A stretch of DNA of 64,000 bases from Clostridium ljungdahlii DSM 13528. Lineage in GTDB: Bacteria > Bacillota > Clostridia > Clostridiales > Clostridiaceae. Numbering within the stretch: position 1 is the stretch's first letter; each line of letters starts with the position of its first letter. Location: the NCBI RefSeq assembly GCF_000143685.1, contig NC_014328.1:2170001-2234000 (forward strand), written 5' to 3'. Made by a program: the position numbers and the translations under genes. Below are positions 34,814 to 43,402 of this stretch, one piece after another. The notes under the pieces were generated by a model. The model was not told where the DNA came from. It searched no databases and saw only the letters and a list, made by a program, of their open reading frames with translations.

Positions 34814-36118
34814 TTATTTGCTTCTTAACAAATTATCTATACTATTAAAGTTATATCCCTTTTTATTAAGTACTTCTACCATCTGGTGCAGTGGTGAATT
34901 GCTTGAATAAGTATAAGTTGGGTATCCATTTTTCTCTATTGAAAGATTTATATAGTCAAACTCAATGTAGGGGTGGTAGAATAAACTTGCAATCGTATTG
35001 TCATTTATTTCCCTTATTTTATTCAACATATTTCTACAATCATTTTTACCATCTACATATCCTAAGGGAGTTGGAATGTAAACAGCTTTTCTATGACTGT
35101 TTTCAAACTTTACAATATGTTTGGATTCTGTAAAACCTCCATTTATTGAATAAGGTTCATACATATAGTTGAAGGACTTTTCTATTGCTGTCATTTGTTC
35201 GGGTAGTATGGCATAATGGGGTGCTTCAAAAAAATCACAATTTATATCCAATGCCTTTGCTGTCCCTATAGCCTTACTAATTCTATCCTTAGCATATTCA
35301 GCACTTGCTGGAATATTATCTTTTTTACTTCGGTGAAATTCTATTGCGTCAATGCTTTTTGTATTTCCATATTGATGAGTGTATCCATGAAGTCCTAAAA
35401 TACCATTTTTATTTATCATGTAATCCAGTGTAAATACAAAGTCAGCATTAAACATATTATTTTTTTCCAATAAATTGTTGTCTATATTCATGGAAGGATC
35501 AACATATCTTGGAACCCAGGCAACGTAAAATATTGTTCCTTTAGCATATAAATAATCAGTTACTATCCGCAATTTTTCTAAGGTTTCATGGGAGTTGTAA
35601 AGTCCTCCTGCAGAAATGTCTTCTAATCTTAGTAAAGCTGCTTTCTTCTTTACAGGGGTAGTACTTAAGGTAACTATATCCTTATTTTTGTAAAAGCAAA
35701 TTTCTGAACTTTTTTCATTCCAATAAGTTTTTAAGTTAAACATATTGGTAAAATCAAATAGGGATATATATAAAATGTTTTGTTTTAAAAATACTTTGTG
35801 TCTTAACTTATGTGTTGTTCCATTTATTTTATAAGTAGCCCTTTTAGTATCAATAAGAGAACGTGTTGAGAGAAAATTTAATTCAGCTTTCCCATGTTTT
35901 ATTGAAAATTTTCCATCTAAATTAGATACTATTTCATTTACAGGTATGTAATATATGTTGCTTTTTACACCTATAGGTAAGTCAATCTTAATTTTTTTGT
36001 TTTCATAAACTAAGTTTATAGGTGCTTTTTTTAAGTCGAAGCTGTCTAATGAAAAATTTTTATAGCTGGAGCTGCCTTTTACATTAAAAATACTGCTTTT
36101 AAAAATTATCGCACCCAA
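34814..36118 (-). CDS. DUF2334 polysaccharide deacetylase-like exported protein
   Basis: At least 434 residues. The N-terminal third (about 30-150) resembles copper-amine-oxidase-like cell-wall modules (KIKIDLPIGVKSNIYYIPVNEI, HKVFLKQNILYISLFDF). From about residue 160 is a DUF2334/NodB-like domain with LRLEDISAG, the HGYTHQYGN motif and FYHPYIE, which would hold a metal as in deacetylases. No ribosome site precedes the first TTG (36118). In frame, 20 further codons reach an ATT at 36178 preceded by GAAAGAAGTGA and would add RSRKFIILTIIIALTVFTLL, a clear membrane anchor. The true start is therefore probably that rare ATT. Confidence 0.75.
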   Translation of the reverse strand: MGAIIFKSSIFNVKGSSSYKNFSLDSFDLKKAPINLVYENKKIKIDLPIGVKSNIYYIPVNEIVSNLDGKFSIKHGKAELNFLSTRSLIDTKRATYKINGTTHKLRHKVFLKQNILYISLFDFTNMFNLKTYWNEKSSEICFYKNKDIVTLSTTPVKKKAALLRLEDISAGGLYNSHETLEKLRIVTDYLYAKGTIFYVAWVPRYVDPSMNIDNNLLEKNNMFNADFVFTLDYMINKNGILGLHGYTHQYGNTKSIDAIEFHRSKKDNIPASAEYAKDRISKAIGTAKALDINCDFFEAPHYAILPEQMTAIEKSFNYMYEPYSINGGFTESKHIVKFENSHRKAVYIPTPLGYVDGKNDCRNMLNKIREINDNTIASLFYHPYIEFDYINLSIEKNGYPTYTYSSNSPLHQMVEVLNKKGYNFNSIDNLLRSK

Positions 36119-36328
36119 TAATGTAAAAACAGTAAGTGCAATTATAATTGTTAATATAATAAATTTACGGCTTCTAATAATATCACTTCTTTCAAAAATA
36201 ATACTTTAATACTATTTATTATATTGCTTTTATAGAAATATATGTATTAAGTTAAATTTAACTTATATGGTGCAAATTACATAAGGATTAAATACAGGTC
36301 TATTTAGGTGAGTAAAATAATTTTATGT

Positions 36329-36334
36329 TATAAT
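36329..36334 (+). promoter_or_regulatory. Extended -10 promoter of sbcDC
   Basis: TGTTATAAT gives an extended -10 with TATAAT at 36329-36334. No good -35 box lies upstream, as is common for extended -10 promoters. It precedes a leader with a terminator-like hairpin (36378-36415). Confidence 0.5.
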
Positions 36335-36377
36335 ATAGTAAAATTTAGAGCTCATAGTAAATGTAAGTAAATGGTTA

Positions 36378-36415
36378 AAAAACATCATAAGTAGCCAATT
36401 ATTTATGATGTTTTT
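36378..36415 (+). terminator. Terminator-like hairpin in the sbcDC leader
   Basis: AAAAACATCATAA (36378-36390) pairs perfectly with TTATGATGTTTTT (36403-36415), a 13-bp stem with a T-run. It ends 24 bp before the sbcD start and lies after the likely promoter, so it may attenuate the operon. Confidence 0.6.
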
Positions 36416-36439
36416 GATGAAAGATGTGGAGGAGAATTA

Positions 36440-37660
36440 ATGAGAATTTTACATACTTCTGATTGGCATTTGGGAAAAAATCTAGAGGGACATAGTCGTA
36501 TGGATGAACAGGAGGCTTTCCTCAAAGATTTTGTACATATAGTTTCGGAGAACAATGTGGATTTAATAATTATTGCAGGAGACATTTATGATAGTCCTAA
36601 TCCACCTGCAAGAGCGGAAAAAATGTTTTATGATACGCTAAAAAAACTGTCTTCAAATGGGGAGAGAGTTACTTTGGTTATAGCAGGTAATCATGATAAT
36701 CCTGACAGATTAGTAGCAGCAGGACCTTTAGCTAGAGATCATGGAATTATAATGGTGGGTACACCAAAATCTGTAGTGCCTATAGGAAATTATGGTAGAC
36801 ATACAGTTGTGAGTTCAGGAGAAGGATTTATTGAAATTCATATAAATGAAGAAAAAGCTGTCATACTTACAGTTCCTTTTCCAAGTGAAAAGAGGCTAAA
36901 TGAAGTTTTGTATGGAGATATGGATGAGGAAGAGGAAAGGGCTAAGTCTTATGGTGATAGAATAAAGGCATTGTTTAGTAAATTAAGTGAAAATTATAGA
37001 GAGGATACTATAAATATAGTAGTATCTCATTTATTTACTATGGGTAGTGAAGAATCAGGCTCAGAGAGAAATGCCCAGCTTGGAGGAAGCTTTATAGTAG
37101 ATTCAAGCTGTTTTCCTGAAAATGCCCAGTATATTGCACTTGGTCACGTACATAAACCTCAAATAGTACCAGCTACGGAAAAGAGGGCTAGGTATTCGGG
37201 ATCTCCTTTAGAATACAATAAAAAGGAAATTAATTTTAAAAAGAAATGCTTTATTATAGATGTAAAAGCAGGAGAAAAGTGTATAGTAAAGGATATAGAA
37301 TTTAAAAAATATAAGCCCATAGAGGTGTGGAAATGTAAAAGTATTCAGGATGCAATAGAAAAATGTGAAGAAAATAAAGATAGGAATTGTTGGGTTTATT
37401 TGGAGATAACTACGGACAGGTATATAAGAGAAGATGAAATAAAAATAATGAAAACTACTAAGAAAGATATAATTGAAATTATGCCTAAAATAGTTGAAAA
37501 AAGCAATGACAATTTTGATATAAATAGTTTTTCACAGAAATCCTTTAAGGATATTTTTAAAGAGTTTTATTTAAAAGAGAGAAAAGTAGAACCTCAGGAA
37601 GAATTAGTTAATATGTTATTGTCTGTTATGGAAGGTGACGAAAACAATGAAGCCAATTAG
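36440..37660 (+). CDS. sbcD: Exonuclease subunit SbcD (Mre11-like nuclease)
   Basis: A 406-residue metallophosphoesterase. Phosphoesterase motifs are MRILHTSDWHLGK, IIIAGDIYDSPNPP, VIAGNHDNPDR, IVVSHLF and ALGHVHKPQ. With SbcC it forms an ATP-dependent nuclease that opens hairpins and removes protein-blocked DNA ends. The ATG follows GGAGGAG. The sbcC start overlaps the stop by 14 bases. Confidence 0.96.
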   Translation: MRILHTSDWHLGKNLEGHSRMDEQEAFLKDFVHIVSENNVDLIIIAGDIYDSPNPPARAEKMFYDTLKKLSSNGERVTLVIAGNHDNPDRLVAAGPLARDHGIIMVGTPKSVVPIGNYGRHTVVSSGEGFIEIHINEEKAVILTVPFPSEKRLNEVLYGDMDEEEERAKSYGDRIKALFSKLSENYREDTINIVVSHLFTMGSEESGSERNAQLGGSFIVDSSCFPENAQYIALGHVHKPQIVPATEKRARYSGSPLEYNKKEINFKKKCFIIDVKAGEKCIVKDIEFKKYKPIEVWKCKSIQDAIEKCEENKDRNCWVYLEITTDRYIREDEIKIMKTTKKDIIEIMPKIVEKSNDNFDINSFSQKSFKDIFKEFYLKERKVEPQEELVNMLLSVMEGDENNEAN

Positions 37661-40600
37661 ACTTAAAATAAAAGGATTAAATAGTTTTATAGAATCACAA
37701 TGTATAGATTTTGGAAAATTAACCCAAAGAGGTTTGTTTGGAATATTTGGACCTACTGGAAGTGGAAAATCGACCATACTTGATGGCATGACTCTGGCCT
37801 TATATGGTGAAACATCCAGAAAAAGTTCAAATTATATTAATATAAATTGTAATACTTTAAGTGTTAGTTTTGAATTCCAGATATCTGGAAGAAATATAAA
37901 AAAATATAGAGTTGAGAGAGAATTTAAAAGAGACAATAAAACAGGCAGCCCTAGAAGTAAGTTAGCTAAAATAGTGGATGTTACAGATGATGTGGAAAAG
38001 ATATTAGAAGAAGGGGCTAGAAATGTAACTGAAAAATGTGAGGATATTATTGGGCTTAGGTTAGAAGATTTTACAAGGACTGTAGTTTTGCCCCAGGGGA
38101 AATTTAATGAATTTTTAAGGCTTGAGGGAAAAGACAGAAGAAATATGCTTGAAAGACTTTTTAACCTTCAAGAATATGGTTATGAGCTTTCTGAAAAATT
38201 GTCAAAGAAGATTGGCAGGGAAAAAAATAAGGCAAATTTAATTGAAGGCGAGTTAAAGGGTTATGAAAATATAAATGAGAAAGTTTTGGAAGAGAAGAAA
38301 AATACACTTTGCGAATTAAATAAAAATTATGATAAGTGTCAAAGTGAACTAGTTGATTCGCAAAATAAATTTAATGATGGAAAAGAACTGTGGAATCTTC
38401 AAGAAGAGTTAAAACGTCAAGTTATAGAGCAGGAGAAATTTAAGAAAAATGAAGTATACATAAATGAAATTCAGCAAAAAGTTTTATTAGGGGAAAGTGC
38501 AGCAAAAGTAAAACCTTATATTGATGAATATGAAAATACGATCTCAAAAATTAAAAGTATAGAAAAAGAACTTTTGATTTTAAATGATACTATGAAATCT
38601 ATAAAAAATAATAAAGATGAAATAGAAAATAAATTAGAGAATGCCAAAAATAAAAGAAATAATGAATTGCCTAATTTAAAAATAAAGGAACAAAAGGCTA
38701 TTGAGGCAATAGAAGAAAAGTCAGTTTTGAATATATTACTTCATGATAAAGAAAAATTAGAAAAAAATATTGCAGTTTTGAAACAAGATTTGCAAACTAA
38801 CGGTAGGAATATAGAAAAAAGTGAGGTAGACATTAGTAGGATAAACTGTCAGATAAAAGATAGTGAAAATAAAATGCAGGCTTTGAAAATCCCAGAAGAG
38901 TATAAGAAAAAGATTAATGAAGGCATAGTGATTTTGAACAACCTTGAAAGTATTGGTGAACAGAAAAAAAGTGCAGTTAGGGATATAGAAAGCTTGAAAT
39001 CAAATATTGAAACTGAAGAAAAGAAAAGTGAAATACTAGCTAAAAAAAATAATGAAAAATCTAATTTATTAGAAGATAATAATAAGTTATTGAATAATTT
39101 AATAGAGAACTGTCCTGGGGATCAAAACTCACTTTTAACTTTGCAGAAAAATTTAACAGATGCAAGAGACAAATGGAGTAAATATTATGAATATGAAGGT
39201 GATTTGCGCAGCAGCACTACTTTAATAGAAAAGCTTAAAATTGAGCTTCAAGACAAGAAAAGTGAAAAAGGTAATTTGGAAAATGAAATTGAAGAAATAG
39301 ATAAAAAAGTAAAAAAGATTGAAACTGAAAATTTGGCACATACTTTGAGGAAATCTTTAGTAGAAGGAGAGCCCTGTCCTGTATGTGGATCAGTTCATCA
39401 TGTTGTAGAAAATGTTATAATTTTAGATTCAAGTAATTTGAAAGAGCTAAAACTTGATTTGGATGCAAAAATTCAAAGAAGTAATAAACTAAATAATGAA
39501 ATAGTGAAAATAGATACGAATATTAAAGTACAAAAAGAAAACACAGCAGACAGACAGAAAAAGATAAAAGAATTAGGTGAGAATTTTAAAGCATTTCCTT
39601 TAAAAGATGTTGAAAGTAAGTTTAATAATTTAAAGAAAGCTGTGGATGAATTCAATAATAAAAAAATAACTCTGGAAAATAAGATTAAAATTTTAAATCA
39701 AGATAAAAATGTCATAGAAATTGAATACAGTAAATCAGTTACGAGAAAGGTAGAAAACAGTTCTCAGCTTCAAAAGTTACAGGAAAGTTTTCAGAAAATA
39801 GACCAGAAGTGTGCAAAAGTAAATAGTGAATATGAATTATTAAAACAAGAACTTGGTATCTGTAATTTTAAAGAAAAGAATGAGGAAATCCTTGAAAAGG
39901 AGAAAAGTAGAACATTACTTGAAAATATTATAAAAAATCTAAGAAAAGATTTAGAAATTGAGCAAAGAAAAAAAGAGAGTTTAAATGAAAAATTAATGAC
40001 TTTACGGACACAGTTAAGCAAAAACAGTGCTACCTTTGTAGAAAAAAATAAAAGCATAGTGGAAAAAGAAAATAGTATAAAAGATAAAGCCTGTGGTAGG
40101 GAAGACTTAGAAAATTTAAAAAGAGAGATATTAGGTAACATAAAAAAAATAGAGTATGAATATGAGGAAACAGAAAAAAACAGTAAAAAAATAGAAAAGC
40201 AGTACAATGAATGCAGCAGCAGCATAATAGCAGCTCAGAAAAATTTAGTTAGCTTAAATGAAAGATGTGCAGATGACCTGGAAAATCTAAGGAAGGCCTT
40301 ATCAGAAGAAAAAATTGAAAATATAGTTGAGGCTAAAAATAACTATATGTCTAAGGATAAAATTGAGGAACTTAATATTAAAATAGAACAATATAGAAAT
40401 GCAAGTGTTAAAATAATTGGTACTATAGAAAACCTTAATACAAAAATAGGTGACAGGAGTTTAAGTGAAGACAGATGGATTGAAATACAAAGTACTAGAG
40501 ATAAAAATACTGAAACTTTAGAAAAGTTGAAAAAAGACAAAATAGAGCTTGAAAGGGAAGTCAAGGATATAGACGAAAAAATAGGTCAGCTTACAAAACT

Positions 40601-41141
40601 TTTAAATAAAAAACAGAAACTAGAATATGAGTTAAGTCTTTTAGATGATCTGGATAAACTGTTCAAAGGGAAAAAGTTTGTGGAATTTGTAGCCCAGAAT
40701 CAGTTGAAATATATATCCATAGAAGCAGACAAGAGGCTAAAGGAGATTACTTGTGGAAATTATGGATTGGAAGTTGATAAGGATGGCAGATTCATCATAA
40801 GGGATTATAAAAATGGTGGAGCACAAAGAGATGCATCTACTTTATCTGGGGGAGAGACTTTTGTAACATCACTGGCACTAGCACTAGCACTATCCGCTCA
40901 AATACAATTAAAGGGAAGTGCGCCGCTAGAACTATTCTTCCTGGATGAAGGTTTTGGAACTCTTGATGATAACCTCCTGGAAGTGGTTATGGATTCACTG
41001 GAGAAAATTCATAATGATAGGCTGTCCATAGGTATAATAAGTCATCTTGAATCAATTAAAGATAGGATGCCTGTAAAGCTTATAGTTGCTCCTGCAGAGG
41101 CAGGAATGGGTGGAAGTAAAGTTAAAATAGAAATAAATTAA
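37647..41141 (+). CDS. sbcC: Exonuclease subunit SbcC (Rad50-like SMC ATPase)
   Basis: A 1164-residue SMC-type ATPase. The N-terminal ATPase half has Walker A GPTGSGKST (about residues 35-43), then long coiled coils. The zinc hook CPVC (EGEPCPVCGS) is near residue 577, midway. After more coiled coil the C-terminal half has the signature TLSGGETF and Walker B LELFFLDEGFGTLD. The start ATG at 37647 lies inside the sbcD end with GGTGA upstream, so the two are coupled. Confidence 0.96.
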   Translation: MKPIRLKIKGLNSFIESQCIDFGKLTQRGLFGIFGPTGSGKSTILDGMTLALYGETSRKSSNYININCNTLSVSFEFQISGRNIKKYRVEREFKRDNKTGSPRSKLAKIVDVTDDVEKILEEGARNVTEKCEDIIGLRLEDFTRTVVLPQGKFNEFLRLEGKDRRNMLERLFNLQEYGYELSEKLSKKIGREKNKANLIEGELKGYENINEKVLEEKKNTLCELNKNYDKCQSELVDSQNKFNDGKELWNLQEELKRQVIEQEKFKKNEVYINEIQQKVLLGESAAKVKPYIDEYENTISKIKSIEKELLILNDTMKSIKNNKDEIENKLENAKNKRNNELPNLKIKEQKAIEAIEEKSVLNILLHDKEKLEKNIAVLKQDLQTNGRNIEKSEVDISRINCQIKDSENKMQALKIPEEYKKKINEGIVILNNLESIGEQKKSAVRDIESLKSNIETEEKKSEILAKKNNEKSNLLEDNNKLLNNLIENCPGDQNSLLTLQKNLTDARDKWSKYYEYEGDLRSSTTLIEKLKIELQDKKSEKGNLENEIEEIDKKVKKIETENLAHTLRKSLVEGEPCPVCGSVHHVVENVIILDSSNLKELKLDLDAKIQRSNKLNNEIVKIDTNIKVQKENTADRQKKIKELGENFKAFPLKDVESKFNNLKKAVDEFNNKKITLENKIKILNQDKNVIEIEYSKSVTRKVENSSQLQKLQESFQKIDQKCAKVNSEYELLKQELGICNFKEKNEEILEKEKSRTLLENIIKNLRKDLEIEQRKKESLNEKLMTLRTQLSKNSATFVEKNKSIVEKENSIKDKACGREDLENLKREILGNIKKIEYEYEETEKNSKKIEKQYNECSSSIIAAQKNLVSLNERCADDLENLRKALSEEKIENIVEAKNNYMSKDKIEELNIKIEQYRNASVKIIGTIENLNTKIGDRSLSEDRWIEIQSTRDKNTETLEKLKKDKIELEREVKDIDEKIGQLTKLLNKKQKLEYELSLLDDLDKLFKGKKFVEFVAQNQLKYISIEADKRLKEITCGNYGLEVDKDGRFIIRDYKNGGAQRDASTLSGGETFVTSLALALALSAQIQLKGSAPLELFFLDEGFGTLDDNLLEVVMDSLEKIHNDRLSIGIISHLESIKDRMPVKLIVAPAEAGMGGSKVKIEIN

Positions 41142-41165
41142 TTATGAAATCATTGGAATTTTTTA

Positions 41166-41194
41166 TTGACATTGATTTAAACTTATAGTAAACT
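41166..41194 (+). promoter_or_regulatory. Sigma-A promoter of T-box leader 1
   Basis: TTGACA (41166-41171) and TAAACT (41189-41194), 17-bp spacer, directly before the T-box leader. Confidence 0.7.
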
Positions 41195-41202
41195 CGTGTT
41201 TA

Positions 41203-41424
41203 AAGATAAAAGCAATGACAGGACTAGTAGATATGTTAAATATTTTAAAGAGAGTGGGGTAAGGTGAAATCTCATAAATATACATATCTAAGATCATCCT
41301 GGAGCTGTAGGCTGAATATATTGTAAGCTGATCCGGCTTGTATAGGCCGTTATATGAATCAAGTAAAAATTGGGTGGTACCGCGACAGACTTTTTCGCCC
41401 CAGCGAAAGAGAGCTGTTTTTTTT
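41203..41424 (+). ncRNA. T-box leader, Ile type (specifier ATC), before etfB-etfA-dehydrogenase
   Basis: The conserved antiterminator sequence TGGGTGGTACCGCG is at 41371-41384, and a terminator with GAGCTGTTTTTTTT ends at 41424. The specifier triplet, read six bases before GAGCTG as in the other leaders here, is ATC at 41293-41295, an isoleucine codon. Uncharged tRNA-Ile should allow read-through into the Etf operon. Confidence 0.88.
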
Positions 41425-41572
41425 ATACACCAAAAGTATAGGCTAAAGGTGTAGTAGATATTGCTTTATTTGTAACCTTTACATTGATAACGCGGTGAAG
41501 CTTTACCCGATATGAGTGTGACAGCATACCAGTTAATTTAAAAAAATTTACAGAAGGGATGGAGACTTGGTA

Positions 41573-42376
41573 ATGAATATTGTAGTTTTAATTAAACAGG
41601 TTCCTGATATGGAAAAAGTAAAATTTGATAGAGAAAAGGGAGTAGTGGATCGTAAATCTGCAGGTGTAGAGATTAATCCATTTGATCTAAATGCACTGGA
41701 AGCAGCAGTGCAAATAAGTGAAAAAATTGATGCTAAGGTTACAGTAGTCAGCATGGGACCCCCAAGTGCAGATCAGGCATTGAGGGAATGCATTGCAAGA
41801 GGTGCTAATGAAGGAATTCTTATAAGCGATGTAAAATTTGGAGGGTCAGATACTAAGGCTACATCATCTATACTTGCAAGTGCAATAAAAAAAATAGGCA
41901 GCTGTGATTTGGTGATTGCTGGGGAAAAAACTGTGGATGGAGATACAGGTCAGGTTGGACCTGAAGTTGCAGAATTTTTGGATATACCTCATGCAAGTTA
42001 TGTAAGTAAGATTACAGATGCAAGTGATGATAAAGTTGAAGTTTGTTCTGAAATATGGGAAGGAACTTATTTAAAAAGTGTAAAGTTACCAGCTTTAATT
42101 ACAGTTACTAAAGATATAAATGAACCAAGGCTTCCGAGCTTTAAAAATAAAATGAAAGCTAGAAAGGCAGAAATACAGACTTTAAAATTTGAAGATTTAA
42201 AGGAATATACAGATGCTGATAAAGTTGGCTTTAAAGGATCACCTACAAAGGTTAAAAAGATAGAAGTACCAAAAATACAGAAAAGACAAGGAAAAATTTA
42301 TAGAAAAGGGGATGCAGCTAAGGCAGAAGATGAACTTGTAGATATATTTAGAAAAAAGAAAATTTTGGAGGCATAA
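41573..42376 (+). CDS. etfB: Electron transfer flavoprotein beta subunit
   Basis: A 267-residue EtfB, starting MNIVVLIKQVPDMEKVKFDR, with DLNALEAAVQI and AGEKTVDGDTGQVGPEVAEF, the segment that contacts the bifurcating FAD/AMP site. With EtfA and the following FAD dehydrogenase it forms a complex of the Acetobacterium lactate dehydrogenase type, which drives lactate oxidation with NAD by co-oxidising reduced ferredoxin. The ATG at 41573 follows GATGGAGA. It is under an Ile T-box (41203-41424), which is unexpected for a catabolic complex. Confidence 0.94.
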   Translation: MNIVVLIKQVPDMEKVKFDREKGVVDRKSAGVEINPFDLNALEAAVQISEKIDAKVTVVSMGPPSADQALRECIARGANEGILISDVKFGGSDTKATSSILASAIKKIGSCDLVIAGEKTVDGDTGQVGPEVAEFLDIPHASYVSKITDASDDKVEVCSEIWEGTYLKSVKLPALITVTKDINEPRLPSFKNKMKARKAEIQTLKFEDLKEYTDADKVGFKGSPTKVKKIEVPKIQKRQGKIYRKGDAAKAEDELVDIFRKKKILEA

Positions 42377-42380
42377 TGAT

Positions 42381-43379
42381 ATGGAAAAGGAATATAATGG
42401 AGTTTTAGTATTTGCAGAACAGAAAAAAGGGGAAATCCATAAAGTAAGTTATGAACTTCTTGGAAAAGCTAGGGAACTTGCGGGTAAATTAGATATACCT
42501 GTGTACAGTGCACTTTTAGGGCCTTGTGGTATTAAAGCTGAGGAACTTATATACAGGGGTGCAGATAAGGTATTTTATGTTGAAGATGATATATTTAATG
42601 CACCGGAAGAGACAGTTTATAAAACTAATCTAGAAAGTTTGATTAAGAAAGTTAAACCTGAAATTTGTTTAATAGGCGCAACAAGTCTTGGGAGATCACT
42701 GGCACCTAGACTTGCAGCTTCTCTTGAAACAGGGCTTACGGCAGATTGTACAGGCCTTGAAATAGATGAAGATGGAAAACTTATACAAATAAGGCCTGCC
42801 TTTAGTGAGAATATATTGGCACATATAAAGTCAGACACATATCCACAGATGTCTACAGTAAGATATAAGGAATTTAATGAAAGCAAGAGAGATGAAAATA
42901 GAAAAGGTGAAATTGTAAAAGTAGATGCAGTTAAGCTTGAAAATGAACTTGTAAAAGTTATAAAAGAATTGAAATCTCAGGAAGTAAACATCTCTGATGC
43001 AAGTGTTGTAGTTGCAGCAGGCAAAGGATTAAAGAAGGCAGAAGATATGGCTATGATAAAAGAACTTGCTGACTTACTTTCTGGGGTAGTAGGAGCTAGC
43101 AGGGAGATAGTTGATGATGGCTTCATATCTAAGGACTTCCAGGTAGGATACAGTGGAAACAGGGTAAAACCTAAATTATATATAGCTTGTGGAATTTCAG
43201 GGGCTCCACAGCATTTGGCAGGAATGAAGGAATCAGACTTTATTGTTGCAATTAATACGGATCCATCAGCTCCAATATTTAATGTAGCTGACTATGGAAT
43301 AGTAGATGATATGTACAAGGTAGTACCTGATTTAATTAGTAAAATAAAGCAGGGAAGTTTAGAAACTGTAAGCTGTTAA
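42381..43379 (+). CDS. etfA: Electron transfer flavoprotein alpha subunit
   Basis: A 332-residue EtfA. The C-terminal FAD domain has VVVAAGKGLKKAEDM, GASREIVDDGF, QVGYSGNRVKPKLYIACGIS, GAPQHLAGM and VAINTDPSAPIFNVADYGIV. No extra ferredoxin domain is seen at the N-terminus, unlike some bifurcating EtfA proteins. The start lies 4 bp after etfB with GGAGG upstream. Co-transcribed with etfB and the dehydrogenase. Confidence 0.94.
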   Translation: MEKEYNGVLVFAEQKKGEIHKVSYELLGKARELAGKLDIPVYSALLGPCGIKAEELIYRGADKVFYVEDDIFNAPEETVYKTNLESLIKKVKPEICLIGATSLGRSLAPRLAASLETGLTADCTGLEIDEDGKLIQIRPAFSENILAHIKSDTYPQMSTVRYKEFNESKRDENRKGEIVKVDAVKLENELVKVIKELKSQEVNISDASVVVAAGKGLKKAEDMAMIKELADLLSGVVGASREIVDDGFISKDFQVGYSGNRVKPKLYIACGISGAPQHLAGMKESDFIVAINTDPSAPIFNVADYGIVDDMYKVVPDLISKIKQGSLETVSC

Positions 43380-43402
43380 AATAAAAAAAGGGGGCATTAA
43401 AA

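Noticed and set aside
39473..40564. Minus-strand hydrophobic frames inside sbcC
   Set aside because: Antisense of Lys/Glu-rich coiled coil always reads as Phe/Leu/Ser-rich; not real membrane proteins.
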